64,000 nt of DNA from Cordilura impudica (lineage: Eukaryota; Arthropoda; Insecta; Diptera; Scathophagidae): positions 136,966,738 through 137,030,737 of the forward strand of contig OY821520.1 in the NCBI GenBank assembly GCA_963682025.1, given 5' to 3'. Under the pieces are notes generated by a model that was not told the origin of the DNA, did no database searches, and worked only from the letters and a program-made list of their open reading frames with translations. Every line of letters begins with the position of its first letter. Position 1 is the stretch's first letter. Below, piece by piece: positions 21,339-32,903 of this stretch. The position numbers and the translations under genes were made by a program.

Positions 21339-23395
21339 TCAACCAATTTTAGTAAAAATTTCTTTTAAATAGCCTTGATTTTCATCTTCTAGAAGTTGTT
21401 TAGCTTCTTCGTCTAATTCAATAGAGGTAGTTTTCCATTTTTGACGAATGTTGGACATATATGGATCTGAAGTGCACAACAAAATAGTGATAAGGTCTTC
21501 ATTAGTACAACATCTGGACATTTTACTTGTGTTGTGCTTGCGAAAGAATCTGTAGTCTTTGTTCCTTTTTTCTTGCGCTTCTTCAGATAGATCTCCTATT
21601 GGTAGCATATTGTTTTGAATTATTTGTTCCCCATGGTACAAAATTTTATGAACTGTGGATGGCATATATCTCCAAGAGTATTTTTCATTATAAAGTTTTA
21701 TTGGCGTACTCTCCAAATTTTTTTGCATTTATCTTTCTGCTGCATGCTAGAACTTGCAATATGATTTTGAATCGTCTTATTAATTCATGATTTACACCTG
21801 TGATAGATGCTGCAGTTTCCGGATCGGAAAGAAAATCTCCTTGCAGTATTTCCATCATTTGTGTTTCCTTCCCCTTGTTTTGGTTGGTCGATTGCGAGGC
21901 CTAGCTGTAGATATTTTTGTTGAATTTTTTTTTTTTTTTTTGCTTTCTTTTTTCTTCATTTTCTTTGTTTTTTCTCACTGTTTCGCCTAACGGACCAAAT
22001 TCCAAATCATAACCCAATTTAAGAATATGCTCAATGAAACGTATTCCAGCATGAAGAGGGGACATTCCAAATTCGTAGGCTTCCTTAAAACTATCGTCTT
22101 CTGATGGAGTTTGGCTTAACTGACTTGATGTCTTTTGGCATATAATGCAGCTTGACGTTGACTTTGTTCCAGTTAAAGCTTGTGCTACTTTTCCATCAAT
22201 CATTGTGAGACACATTTAAAAATGTACTTCAATGTCTTGGTCATCAAATTTAAATATTACTGGTTGAAGTTCCTTAATTTGATCTTTTATTTTTTGAACT
22301 TCTTCATTTATGACATCTTTGGTTTCCTTTTTGAATGCAAATTTTATTGGTCTGCAATACTTTGTTGAAGAAGGAATTTCATTTTTCCATATACCAATTT
22401 CTGTTGCTCTACTAGTTGACGGCTCTAGGACGCTATACCTTTTTGTTAAGTGCAATGGAACGTAAGATACCATAAATAAATTAGCATCTGATGAATTCTT
22501 GGCATTAAATTGCTTGTATTGTTTCTGACCAGAGGATCCATCACATCCCCATTTAGAAATTAAAGTAATGCTGCCATTACCAATTTTTTTTAAATGATCT
22601 GTATCAAGCGTATTTAGCAATCGTTCTGCAGTATGTTCAAGGAGATCTTGCAATTTTATTTCTGCTGATGTTGAAGTGACACTAATAGCAGATTGTGAAG
22701 GTAAGCATTCTTTTTTGGCAGAAACTAAATCTCGATGCTCTGGAAAAATCCCACAATTCTTTCGCTTCCGCAATTCCTTATATTGATTTTTGGTAAATTT
22801 CAAATCCAAAAATAAGGCGAACGCTTCTTCGGGATAAAATATTTCTTATCTTCAATTGGTGTAGGAATGCTTTTCAAAATCCTCTTTGTGCGCCTTGGGC
22901 TCGCTTCTACTATTTTTTCAATTATTTCAATTTTGTTTTTTTATTTTGGGTTGGTTGAATTTGGTGCAAAAATGAATCCTTAATAATTCTTTGAGAAATT
23001 TCTTCATTGATATTCTCCAGCTTGCGCCTTCGAGATCTTTCACTACATCCGTCAATTGGTTTTGCTGGTCGACCCTTTTTTCCACTTTCGTTGGCAGTTG
23101 TAGATGCACTCTCAAAAATAAGTTCCTTTATTAACCAGTCTTGGTAACGCTTGTACATCTTTGCCTTGCTATGAGAGCATTCAATGTACCGTCTTTTCAA
23201 ATTCGATGCAAAATTAATAATTTTTCCTTTGTGCATTTCAATGTCTTCTAGGTTACAATTCTTAAAGAAGTCTTTGCTCACTATGTGCAAAATTACATCG
23301 TCTACATCATTTCGTTGAAAATAAATATCTGTCAGATCTCTGTAATAGTACTTAACCATTGCACAAATTGTAATGAATAATAATTGTGGAAACAT
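21339..23395 (-). pseudogene. Transib transposase, family B copy B1
   Basis: It begins near MFPQLLFITICAMVKYYY (23395). The N-terminal part has a basic stretch (GKKGRPAKPIDGCSERSRRR). After frame breaks at ~22920 and ~22840, the core frame 22809-21901 gives LISKWGCDGSSGQKQYKQF (first Asp), is interrupted by one TAA at 22216-22218 (Lys codon in copy B3), and resumes CLTMIDGKVAQALTGTKSTS (second Asp) and SPLHAGIRFIEHILKLGYD. A slip in the poly-A/Lys run near 21930 then breaks it. GEGNTNDGNTARRFF follows in another frame and MLPIGDLSEEAQEKRNKDYR (Glu block) in the last (21728-21339), ending EEIFTKIG-like. All three acidic blocks are present, but four breaks prevent expression. Confidence 0.85.
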
Positions 23396-23779
23396 TATTA
23401 TAAATACTCTTTCTTGCAATTATGTAAAATAAAAATTTTTATCTTTTATTACCACTTTTAGAAGCATAAAAAACCCACACCCTAACCCCTTTTAAAAGGT
23501 GAAGCATACCTGCTCATATCTTAAAGGGCTATGTGGCAATAGTTTTTTTTTTGCCATTTACCTGTTATTTAAATTGTTTCCCATTTTGTCAGGTATTTAA
23601 ACTATATAACTCTAATTCAGACTATTAATGTTTTTGAAAGATACCTATGTAAATGTACCTGTAACAATTAAGCGCATTATATGTCAACCCTTTTTTATAA
23701 GTATATAACAACTCCTGACAACTCTACCAACACGCAAAAAAATACACCGCGGTGCACCGGTACGACCAACTTTTGTATT

Positions 23780-23950
23780 CATAACACTCAGACGGACGGA
23801 CGGACATCGTTTAATTGACTCAGAAAGTGTTTTTGAGTCGATCCGTATAATAAAAGATGGATAAAGGTCCAATATTTTTGGCAGTTACAAACATCACCTC
23901 AAATTTAATATATCCTGACCACATAGTGGAAAACTTTTGTATTCATAAAT
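23780..23950 (-). mobile_element. HINE fragment carried within Transib family B
   Basis: AGACGGACGGACGGACATCG, the TGACTCAGAAAGTG..TTGAGTC hairpin and TATAATAAAAGATGG are HINE words. The same block sits at the same place in B2 (~31740-31862) and B3 (~60195-60340), so the HINE scrap was in the family ancestor. Confidence 0.65.
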
Positions 23951-24462
23951 TTTGCAGAATATATCTAACCTTGGGTCAGAAAAATTGTTCTGGTGCACAC
24001 GGGCGGAAACTGGTGTATAATGGGGTACAGGAGTATAGAAGAGTGCAAGATTTTTTCTGACTGCTTTTGACTGGCAGGAGTTATGCTCTATTAAGTAGGA
24101 GATTTTCGGAAAATTTTGACCTTTTTTAAAAATTTTTTTTTTTAAATTTCGGAATGACTCAGTGATTTTACATTTTTAACATTAATAGTATGGAAGCCAC
24201 AAAATTATACAAAATTTATTTCACTTCAATATCTTTTAATTCAAAAATAAAAATTTACGAAGAAATTTTTAATTTTAGCAAAATACTGAGAAAGCCCATT
24301 TTCGAAGACCCTGTTCGCTGTGATATAGTTGAGATAGAGTCGCAATTTTTTGGCTCCCGAGGTTTACTAGTATTTACTTTCAGATGAATAACATAACTTT
24401 AAAATCGGTAACAAAAAAAAAAAATGATTTTTGGCCGCCTTCTCAAAATATGGTCCACTGTG

Positions 24463-24720
24463 CGCCGCTTTAAAATCAACGAAAAATGCATACACCATCT
24501 TCTTTTCTTCAAATTTTAAATGGACAATCGAAGCTAGATTATAAATGTTATCTATGGTTGAGTAGTTTGGTATAAATCCAGCTTGGAATTCTGTGAGAAT
24601 GTTATGCCTGTCTACATATTGTTGTATTCTTTCGCTAAGTATGCCCATGAATACTTTAGCCACCGAGTTCATAAATGAAATGCCCCTATAATTGCATGGC
24701 AGTTCAGCATTGCCCTTTTT
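24463..24720 (-). pseudogene. LINE 1 reverse transcriptase, middle part
   Basis: Reads KKGNAELPCNYRGISFMNSV, LTEFQAGFIPNYSTIDNI and YAFFVDFKAA, the RT palm with its first catalytic Asp (FVDFKAAFD motif). It is cut inside FKAA|F by Transib B1, and reading resumes as FDKVPRKLLIY at 20690. Confidence 0.85.
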
Positions 24721-25453
24721 ATACCCTATACCACTATGTGGTTTGGGTATAATGACTTTGTGCTGCTGTTTGTAACAACCAAAAATATTTTACCTAGACC
24801 CATCTTTAATTATACCGATCGAATCAGAATCACTTTCTGAGTTGATTTAACAATGTCCGTCCGTCCGTCCGTCCGTCTGTGTGTCCATGTAAATTTGGTA
24901 TGTAAGCTTTTCTCGGCCATGGGATGAACGCTATTGAAATTGGTGAGAATCGGTCCATGTTCAGACCTAGCCCCCATACAAATTACCCTTATGAAATCGA
25001 CATAAATTGCCATAAGATCCAAATTGTCATATAGATCTTACTCAAATTGGGTTTGTATGCGTTCATTACATCCATTAATGAGTAGTCCAAAAATGATCCC
25101 TTTGGCCCCATATAGAGCTGCTTCCCGATCTTCACTTAAATCTATTAAAAAACAAAAATATTGCAAAAATATTCTTCTCAAATTTTGTTTGTATATATTT
25201 TTGCAAAATAAAAGAGACTTTACCAAACATGATCAGGATCGGTCCATTTTTGGACCTAGTCCCCATATAGATATATCATCCGATATGAACTTTTTCATAT
25301 CTGCAGTCAAAAAAATTAATAAAAATCCCACTCAAATTTGGTTTCTGCTTATTTTCTATGTCCAGTTAGTTGGGCCTAAGAGATAGAGTTTCTAAACGCA
25401 TGGTATAGGGTAACGTATAGTCGGTCTAGACCGACTATAATTTTCTTACTTGT
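24721..25453 (+). mobile_element. HINE element (copy d), inserted T^T into LINE 1
   Basis: ATACCCTATACCACTATGTG starts directly after CCCTTTTT, and TTTTCTTACTTGT ends before TAAATATTGGG. Joining the flanks restores the LINE reading IFKKG, so the insertion lies precisely between two T residues with no duplication. This defines both ends of the HINE family. Confidence 0.85.
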
Positions 25454-26078
25454 TAAATATTGGGAAAATGACAGCTTCCTTAAATGTTTCATCTATTCTT
25501 CCAGTTTCATAAATATTGTTGTAAATGTTTTTTTAACTCTATGTAGAATTCTGGCGATGCGTTCTTCAGAAATTCGTATGGGACTCTATCAATACCTGGA
25601 GCTTTATTTGATTTTGTTTTATTTAAGATTTTGTATATTTCGTCAATACTAGCTCTCGCACATTCACTATTAAACCAGGGGTTTTTTGATATCAATTTGT
25701 TGCTATTATTTTCCATTTGTTTGTTTGTTGACATTTTTATAATATTTGTTAAATCCTTTAAGTTTCTTATATTTCCTTGATTTTTTTTGCACAACTAAGA
25801 TTGTTATTAAGTTTTTGAGTGTATCTGATCTTTTCGGAGTCTTTCCATTTAATCTTTGGCAATAAGTTCAAGACATCACGTTCTCTTTTATCGTAAGTAA
25901 TATTTATTTTAATGTTCAATGGCATATGATCAGACCAAATCTTTGATTGCACCTTTTCAATTATATCCAAAGTTTCAAGTGCTGTGACACAAATGTCATT
26001 GACCGAATTACCTACTGTGCTAATAAACGTATAGCTACCATCTTCGTCTCCTGTCGGTCGTCCATTCAGCACCACTAG
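25454..26078 (-). pseudogene. LINE 1 endonuclease C-terminus and RT start
   Basis: The minus-strand frame from 26075 gives LNGRPTGDEDGSYTFISTVG and, later, SDHMPLNI, the last catalytic Asp-His block of the APE-type endonuclease. After a shift in an A run near 25790, QGNIRNLKDLTNI and NPWFNSEC lead into KTKSNKAPGIDRVPYEFLKN, the entry to the reverse transcriptase fingers. The segment stops at VIFPIF where the HINE was inserted. Confidence 0.8.
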
Positions 26079-26081
26079 ACC

Positions 26082-26265
26082 ATAATATATTCATACTTGC
26101 GACCTGTTGTTTGATTACAAGGCTTACATAGTCCCACAGACAGACAGATGGACGGACGGATGGATATAGCTAAATTGACTCAGAAAGTAATTCAGAGTAA
26201 ATAGATATAATAAAAGGTTTGTCTAGGTCAAATATTTATGGTAGTTAAAATATCAGCCCAAATTA
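26082..26265 (-). mobile_element. HINE fragment (copy g)
   Basis: ATATATTCATACTTGCGACC, CAGACAGACAGATGGACGGA and TATAATAAAAGGTTTGTCTA correspond to the microsatellite half of HINE on the minus strand. It borders the 5' edge of LINE 1. Confidence 0.6.
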
Positions 26266-26568
26266 ATTATATTCTTATAGGTTATAAAAAATCATTTTAA
26301 AAATATATTGTCCATAATTTTTATTTGCGATTTTCGTTTCTCGCAGACAATAATACGCGAAGAAACCATCACAATTAAAATGCAGTTTGGCTGCTGCCTA
26401 GTTCAATCGGTCATTGATAAGCTTTGTTTTTAATATGTAGTTCGACAACAAGGACGACAAGGACACCTAAACAAACGGTCTGACATATCTTAATAGACAC
26501 AGAAAATGATTTTCGATCGATTAGTTAATACTAGAAATTGGTGGATCTAAGTCAAGTATTTAAGTTAA
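26266..26568. other. Unassigned sequence
   Basis: A faint HINE-like word group (GGACGACAAGGACACC..CAGAAAATGATTTTCGATCGA) may be present at 26450-26540. No gene was seen. Confidence 0.3.
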
Positions 26569-27009
26569 CTAGCAGAGGCCAGCCCTCGAAATTCAAGTGC
26601 AAATTTTAGGAAATGTTTTCATTTAATAAAATATTTTATAAGACCCTAAATGTACTTTCATCAATTTTAGCCAATTCACAATTCAACACTTTTTAAATAT
26701 CGATTACGTTATTGTTGTAATCGTTGTTATTGGTTTATGTACAAAATTATTTTTCAATTTTTTCAACACAGGGCTTTTCATATACAATTTTTGAAAACAC
26801 ATTAATAGCATTGTATAATTTTACGTATGTGTTAGTAGCAAATTCAAATGAATTTTGCTCCAAAAAAATGTAAAAATGTAAAAATCTGTAAATCTGGTGG
26901 ACAGCTAAAAAGGAATACCTTTCAAATGTAGTATGCTTGGTCAAAGTCCGAATAAAACTGACAAATTTACATCGGTCACAAGAAATATCCTTGCCTATTA
27001 ATATACAGA
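26569..27009 (-). mobile_element. Non-autonomous Helitron (copy H2, 441 bp)
   Basis: On the minus strand it starts TCTGTATATTAATAGG after A and ends GGCCTCTGCTAG before T, with a palindromic stretch around TTGAATTTCGAG just before the end. It is the same family as copies at 9340, 36481 and 40566. Confidence 0.75.
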
Positions 27010-27396
27010 TAAAAAACATGAGCACAATATATTTAAACTATGAGTACATAGAAATGTAAGTTATAAAAATCATTCCACTTAAGTAACAAATAACATTGTA
27101 AAAAATTATCCTTAAGCATCACTGCGCTTAACCTACAAAAAAAAGTTGAAATATAACAAACCAACAACACCACTAATTAACAACGTAATCGTCATAGTCA
27201 ACATTAACTATAATTGTAATTGGAATTGGTGTCAGTAATGAAATGCATACGAGCACCCGCATTCCATCTCGGAAACTGTTTTTGTTTGTTTGTTTGTTTG
27301 TTTGCTTGTTTGTCATGTGAAACACACACTCACACATAACTTTCCATGAACTTTACAAATATTGACATAATTTTTGAAGCAAACTAATTTGTTGTT
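27010..27396. other. Unassigned sequence with (GTTT)n
   Basis: A GTTTGTTTGTTT microsatellite lies at ~27282-27312. Otherwise no feature is recognised. Confidence 0.35.
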
Positions 27397-27532
27397 ATAC
27401 CCTATACCATTATGTGGTGAGGGTATTATGAGTTTGACTTCCTGAGTCGATTCAGCCATGTCCGTCCGTCTGTCTGTCTGTCTGTCCGTTCATGTGCCCA
27501 TGAAAATCTTATAATTAAACTATAGGTCGCAA
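27397..27532 (+). mobile_element. HINE 5' fragment (copy h) interrupted by a retroposon
   Basis: ATACCCTATACCATTATGTG to ACTATAGGTCGCAAAT, including GTCCGTCCGTCTGTCTGTC. It is cut by the SINE-like insert and resumes with ATAGGTCGCAAATATGAATA at 27834, stopping soon after. Confidence 0.7.
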
Positions 27533-27833
27533 ATGGGGTGAAGGGGGTAGTGAAGCGTAGTGACTATAGCCTCTCCTACTCAATTGGCACGAGGCGCACC
27601 CTGCCGATAACAAACGAGGCTCTGTCGACCGAAGTTGGGCGGTATAACCCTAAGAATCGCAATGACTAAATACCTTGCACACTGCATGCCTGGATGCGTT
27701 ACTGGCAGCCCCAGCTCCAGGATCGGATGTTTAGCCCAATCAGTTACTCATCCTAAAATACAATTGATTACAGAAACCGTATATGGCCCTATGCTCCTTA
27801 TAGGAACGATGGGAATTTATTATTATTATTATT
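27533..27833 (+). mobile_element. SINE-like retroposon, 301 bp, with (TTA)n tail and 13-bp target duplication
   Basis: The block is flanked by an exact 13-bp direct repeat ATAGGTCGCAAAT (27520-27532 and 27834-27846) and ends with TTATTATTATTATTATT. It starts GGGGTGAAGGGGGTAGTGAA and is far more GC-rich than its surroundings. A long target duplication plus a simple 3' tail means target-primed reverse transcription. There is no coding frame, so it is non-autonomous. I could not identify convincing pol III A and B boxes, so the tRNA, 5S or LINE-tail origin of its head is open. Confidence 0.75.
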
Positions 27834-28040
27834 ATAGGTCGCAAATATGAATATACTAATATTTCCTGTCGTCCTTTGCTACGACTTGCCGAGACATGTT
27901 GATATGTATATTTTCATAAACAATTTTTCCTACGATGTTTGTTGCAATTAAAACATTTTGTTTTATTTATTTTATATAGATTTTTTTATATAAGTGTTTG
28001 CTAATTACAAAATTTTTTGTTTTTTCATACTCGGGAGTAA

Positions 28041-28459
28041 GCTACATATCGCACCTGTACCTCTAAAGTAAGTCAACTCAAAATTTACAAATGTTCAGTA
28101 GAGGCAAAAAACTTTTTTTTAATATTTACTATAAAATTTAAAAACATTTGTTTCGTTGTAAAGAATTGCAAATAGTAAGTATATAACAATAGCAGTAGTA
28201 GCGACTTTTTCAGTGATCATCAAAAATAGCAATTTTTTTGGGTGGAACTCAAAATATGTCTTTTTAGTGGATTCTAAAGAAGCTACTCCTATAACACAAA
28301 GAGGGTTACAACTGTATTTTTTTTACGAAAGTCTAGAAAAACCGATGTAAGATTTTTACAGTGGATAGATATGACCACTGTGTATCGTTTTCTTGCAAAA
28401 AGGGAAAATTGAAAAATTTTGAGTTGACTCACTTTAGAGGTACAGGTACGATATAGCTA
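28041..28459. mobile_element. ~420-bp MITE with ~50-bp inverted ends
   Basis: The left end GCTACATATCGCACCTGTAC, continuing CTCTAAAGTAAGTCAACTC, is repeated inverted at ~28410-28459 (GTACAGGTACGATATAGC) with few mismatches. The interior has no coding frame. The target duplication is unclear. Confidence 0.65.
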
Positions 28460-28559
28460 CCCATGAGAAATATACAGATTTTCCAAATTAAATAAGGAAA
28501 CATTTACCGATTGACCTTGATCGCTCCAATGGTTGAGCCTATTATATATATAGATTTTG

Positions 28560-29003
28560 GATATATAGATTTTGAAAAAAATTGGTATATGAGAGCTAGC
28601 TACCATACAAATAACCCCTATCAGACCGATAAAAATGGTCATAAGATCCAGATTATCATATGTATATCGGTAAAAGTTTGTTGGTGTATGTGTGTTTACC
28701 ACTAATCAGTAGCTCGAAATAAGTCCCCGTATAAAGCTGATTTCCGACCTTGACTTAAATCTAAAAAAAATATTGCATAGATTTTTTTAAAATTTGGGTT
28801 ATATATGTTTATGAGAAGAGTGAGTGACGTTACTAAAAATGATCGTAATCGGTCCATTATGAACTTTCTTATGAACTTTCTTATGCTTATTTCTTACATC
28901 GAGTTATTACATCAGCTAAGTTGGATGCAATCACCTCTTTCGAAAATCATGATATAGGGTTTCGTATACTCGGTCTAGATCGACAACAATTTTATTGCTT
29001 GTT
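28560..29003 (+). mobile_element. HINE fragment (copy k), strongly diverged
   Basis: The blocks CCATACAAATAACCCCTATC, AGTAGCTCGAAATAAGTCCC and GATCGTAATCGGTCCATTAT and the end CTCGGTCTAGATCGACAAC, then TTTTATTGCTTGT, follow HINE order. The 5' third is absent. Confidence 0.6.
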
Positions 29004-30109
29004 TTTATTTATTTTTTAACGTTAGTTAGCTGTATAAAATGGCGTCAGTATGACAATGACTATTCTATTTTTAGCACAAGTTATTTTGTATTTTAATTAA
29101 CTTAACTTTGGAATTTCTTTTTTTTATATGATTCATAATATGTATAAAATTATCATAAAAGTACAGTGTTGCATTTAAAACGAGGTTAAATTTGCAAACA
29201 ACCTGCTATGAGATGTAATAATGGATTCTCTGCACATATTGTTTGATAATTTGAAGAACATTTTTATTTATCTTCTTTTACATCGTGCCAGCTAAATATA
29301 AATTTATTGCGATTGCTGAAATAATTAATTCTGTAATAATTATAGGTAAAAAATGCGAAATTTTTTCCCAGAATAGAAATAGTCTTTCAAACATATTATT
29401 GTAGAGTCTTTATCCTCTTTATATTGCTTCCTCTTAAATGAACCCCGTTTCTGCGAATATATCCCCTCTGTAAAACTGTAAGATTATCAGATGATATAAG
29501 TACTACTGTACTTATTGCAATTCTACTGAATGCCCGGACAGTGGTCTAATTACTTTAAATAGTTAAGATTATTGTCAAGCAATTTCTCGGACATGCCTCG
29601 CACTTTTTATACAATTTTTTTTTCTTTTAATTTGTGTACGTTGTAAAATGTGAACGTTATATTATTTGCACAGTTTGCTGCTTGTTGATTTTTTTTTATA
29701 GTATCTGAGATTTTCAGTTAATTTACATAATAAATGTTAAGCAAAGCAGATTACTTACATTGAAAATCCACTAACTTTTATGCTGACATAAGGGATTTCG
29801 TACTATACAAGTGAAAATCTTGTTTATTATAGTTTTACAAAAAAAAAGTGTCAAAGTGTGTATGCATAATGATGTTTATTAAGATATTTTTTTGTTTTAA
29901 AAGGAGTAACTGTAAATGCGAACGACATATAAAATTTTTGATAAATTTACTAATTTAAAATTATAACTGTATCCGTTTGTTTTAATAGATCTTGAACTGC
30001 TCAAACGTATATAGTGATATACGATATCTCCGTAATGCATGCTGAACAACTCTATTTTTCACTGAAGTTTAGACTTGTGATACGTATTTTAATGGATACA
30101 TAGGTTATT
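29004..30109. other. Unassigned AT-rich region
   Basis: No coding frame over 60 codons and no match to other repeats in the window was found. Confidence 0.3.
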
Positions 30110-30304
30110 ATACCCTATACCACTATGTGGTCAGGGTATAGTAAGTTAATGTAGATGTTTGTAACTACCAAAATCGACTCTGAATCACTTAGTCTGTGAC
30201 TGTCTAGACTGACTGTCTGTGTCCATGTAAACCTTGTAACCCAACTACAGCTTGCAAATATGAATGAATGTTAATGAAACTTTATATGTAAGCTTTTATA
30301 CCGG
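30110..30304 (+). mobile_element. HINE 5' fragment (copy i)
   Basis: ATACCCTATACCACTATGTG after a T, AAATCGACTCTGAATCACTT, and GTGTCCATGTAAACCTTGTA to TATGTAAGCTTTTATACCGG, then divergence. The GTCC microsatellite is nearly erased. Confidence 0.65.
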
Positions 30305-31162
30305 TTAACAGAAGATAAAATTCATCATCAATAACTGTCAAAAATAATGTTTTAAGCTGTTTATAGAGTAATTTTTTTTTTAAATATTTTGCTTATAGTA
30401 TTAAAAAGTAAATAACGAGATATTTCTAGTGTATTATTTTTAGTTTTTTTAAAATTATAACTAAATTTTGTTTCGATTAATGTTTCGGAAATATTTTTAA
30501 TCATTTTTTGAAAATTATACTAAATATAGCATATTTTTGATTTAGAGATGGGATTAAATCGTATTATTGGGCAAGGTTGGACAAAATTGTGTACATAGCG
30601 ATAAAATGCGGGGTTTCAGCTTGTGTATTATAAAAAAAAAAAAAAAAAAAAACATTTCACTAATACTTCCCAACGGATTATGAATTCAATTTTTGTTAAA
30701 AATCTCCAGCTGAAAATGAGAAAAAAAAAATGCTAGAAAATACAATAGAAACTTTTTCTTCTTTTTGTTTTGTCGTTATTTTCGTAGCTGTGATATTTGT
30801 ATAACTGTTGAAAATCTGTGACCTGCGAGTAGTATTACAACAAATAACTTGCTGTCGTTACTGTTGAAATTCAAAGTGTACTGGCGTAAAAAGTTGTACA
30901 AACCATACATCCCATATGGCAACTCTTACGTAACTGTGAATAGTGAAAGTTAGAAGTATAAATGCATAAATATTCTAAATTCAACAATAACGACTATTTG
31001 TTTGACAGTGTTGTATCTTCTGAGATTACTACGAATTAAAAGCTGTATGGTATAAAACTGATTCTTAACCATACTGCTCGTAAGCCTGTGAATGTCTTAA
31101 ATCTCATGACAAAAAAGGCACAGGTACAAGAGTATGTAGCATAGATGCAGGTTCAAACCTCA
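30305..31162. other. Unassigned AT-rich region
   Basis: Contains a 20-base A run near 30631-30650 and no identifiable gene. Confidence 0.3.
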
Positions 31163-32188
31163 CGGCCCACAGTGGACCATATTTTGAGAAGGCGGCCAAA
31201 AATCATTTTTTTTTTGTTACCGATTTTAAAGTTATGTTATTCATTTGAAAGTAAATACTAGTAAACCTCGGGAGCCAAAAAATTGTGACTCTATCTCAAC
31301 TATATCACAGCGAACAGGGTCTTCGAAAATGGGCTTTCTCAGTATTTTGCTAAAACTAAAAATTTCTCTTTAAATTTTTATTTTGAATGACTGTAACTTT
31401 TTTGATTTAAAAGATTTTGAAGTGAAATAAATTTTGTATAATTTTGCGGCTTCCATACTATTAATATTAAAAATGTAAAATCACTGAGTCATTCCGAAAT
31501 TTAAAAAATTTTTTTTTATGAAAGGTCAAAATTTTACGAAAATCTCCTACTTAATAGAGCATAACTCCTGCCAGTCAAAAGCAGTCAGAAAAGATCTTGC
31601 ATTCTTCTATAGTCCGAACCCTGCCCTATACTCCTATACCCCATTATATACCCGCCAGTTTCCGCCCGTGTGCACCAGAACAATTTTTCTGACCGAAGGT
31701 TAGAATTTATGAAATACAAAATTTATGAATACAAAAGTTGTCCACTATGTGGTTATGATATATTAAGTTTGAGGTGATGTTTGTAACTGCCAAAAATATT
31801 GGACCTTTATCCATCTTTTATTATACGGATCGACTCAAAAACAATTTCTGTTTTTGAGTCGCCGGTGCACCGCGGTGTATTTTTTTGCGTGTCGGTAGAG
31901 TTTCAGGAGTTGTTATATACTTATAAAAAAGGGTTGAGATATAATGCGCTTAATTGTTACAGGGTCATTTACATAGGTATCTTTCAAAAACATTAATAGT
32001 CTGAATTAGAGTTATATAGTTTAAATACCTGACAAAATGGGAAACAATTTAAATAACAGGTAAATGGTAAAAAAAAAACTATTGCGACATAGACTTTAAG
32101 ATATGAGCAGGTATGCTTCACCTTTTAAAAGGGGTAGGGTGTGAGTTTTTTCTGCTTCTAAAAGTGGTAATAAAAGATAAAAATTTGT

Positions 32189-32602
32189 AAATGGTAAAAA
32201 AAAACATAAAATTTGGAGAGCACGCCAATAAAACAGCTATACTTTATAATGAAAAATACTCTTGGAGATATATGCCATCCACAGTTCATAAAATTTTGTA
32301 CCATGGGGAACAAATAATTCAAAACAATATGCTACCAATAGGAGATCTATCTGAAGAAGCGCAAGAAAAAGGGAACAATGACTACAGATTCTTTCGCGAG
32401 CAGAACACAAGGAAAAGTGTCCAGATGTTGTACTAATGAAGACGTTATCACTATTTTGTTGTGCACTTCAGATCCACATATATGCAACATTCGTCAAAAG
32501 TGGAAAACTACCTCTATTGAATTAGACGAAGAAGCTAAACAACTTCTAGAAAATGAAAATCAAGGCTATTTAGAAGAAATTTTTACTAAAATTGGTTGAT
32601 TT
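32189..32602 (+). pseudogene. Transib transposase C-terminus, family B copy B2
   Basis: It reads KFGEHANKTAILYNEKYSWR, MPSTVHKILYHGEQIIQNNM and LPIGDLSEEAQEKGNNDYRF, which contains the third catalytic (Glu) block. A one-base shift near 32398 changes frame, and the C-terminus SDPHICNIRQKWKTTSIELD to EEIFTKIG is complete. The first two Asp blocks are deleted. Confidence 0.85.
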
Positions 32603-32903
32603 AAAGTACTTTTTCATTACACTAACAATAAGTTAGTTACATTTTTTTTATATAGTTAAAAAATTTTCTTGATTTAAAAATTTATATATTTTGTAAATTT
32701 ACAATAAAAATTGTTATCTATACTAATCTATACTAATATTATAAAGAGGTAATGTGTGTTTGTTTGTTTGTTTGTTTGTTTGTTTGTTTGTTTGTTTGTA
32801 GGAGTTAATCTCTGTAACTACTTATCTGATCTTCCTGAAATTCTCATAGAGTTTTACTGCGGATATGGGAAGTGCTATAGGCTATAATTTTTTAAATATT
32901 TTT

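Larger units (their letters stand above)
20691..24462 (-). mobile_element. Transib transposon, family B, copy B1 (3.77 kb) inside LINE 1
   Basis: The minus-strand left end is CACAGTGGACCATATTTTGA (24462 downward). The right end reads ...ATGGTCCACTG at 20692-20700. The LINE target reads AAAGCGGCGTTTGAC in coding sense: CGGCG is retained at one side (24463-24467 as CGCCG), while the other side has lost about five bases, including the first two of the heptamer. The orientation and the transposase inside are minus strand. It is longer than B3, mainly because B3 is internally deleted. Confidence 0.9.
19400..26078 (-). mobile_element. Non-LTR retrotransposon (LINE 1), 5'-truncated, split by two later insertions
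   Basis: Coding blocks in correct minus-strand order lie at 26078-25454, 24720-24463 and 20690-19400. They are separated by a HINE (24721-25453) and by Transib B1 (20691-24462). The 5' edge abuts a HINE fragment at ~26082. No poly-A tail or flanking duplication was identified. The RT resembles the I/Jockey group of APE-type LINEs; the clade is not certain. Confidence 0.8.

Noticed and set aside
27533..27833. tRNA gene or tRNA-derived head
   Set aside because: I could not find a convincing A box plus B box pair or cloverleaf; left as SINE-like.
32761..32800. (GTTT)n as an independent feature
   Set aside because: It is the 5' microsatellite of the Helitron and is described there.
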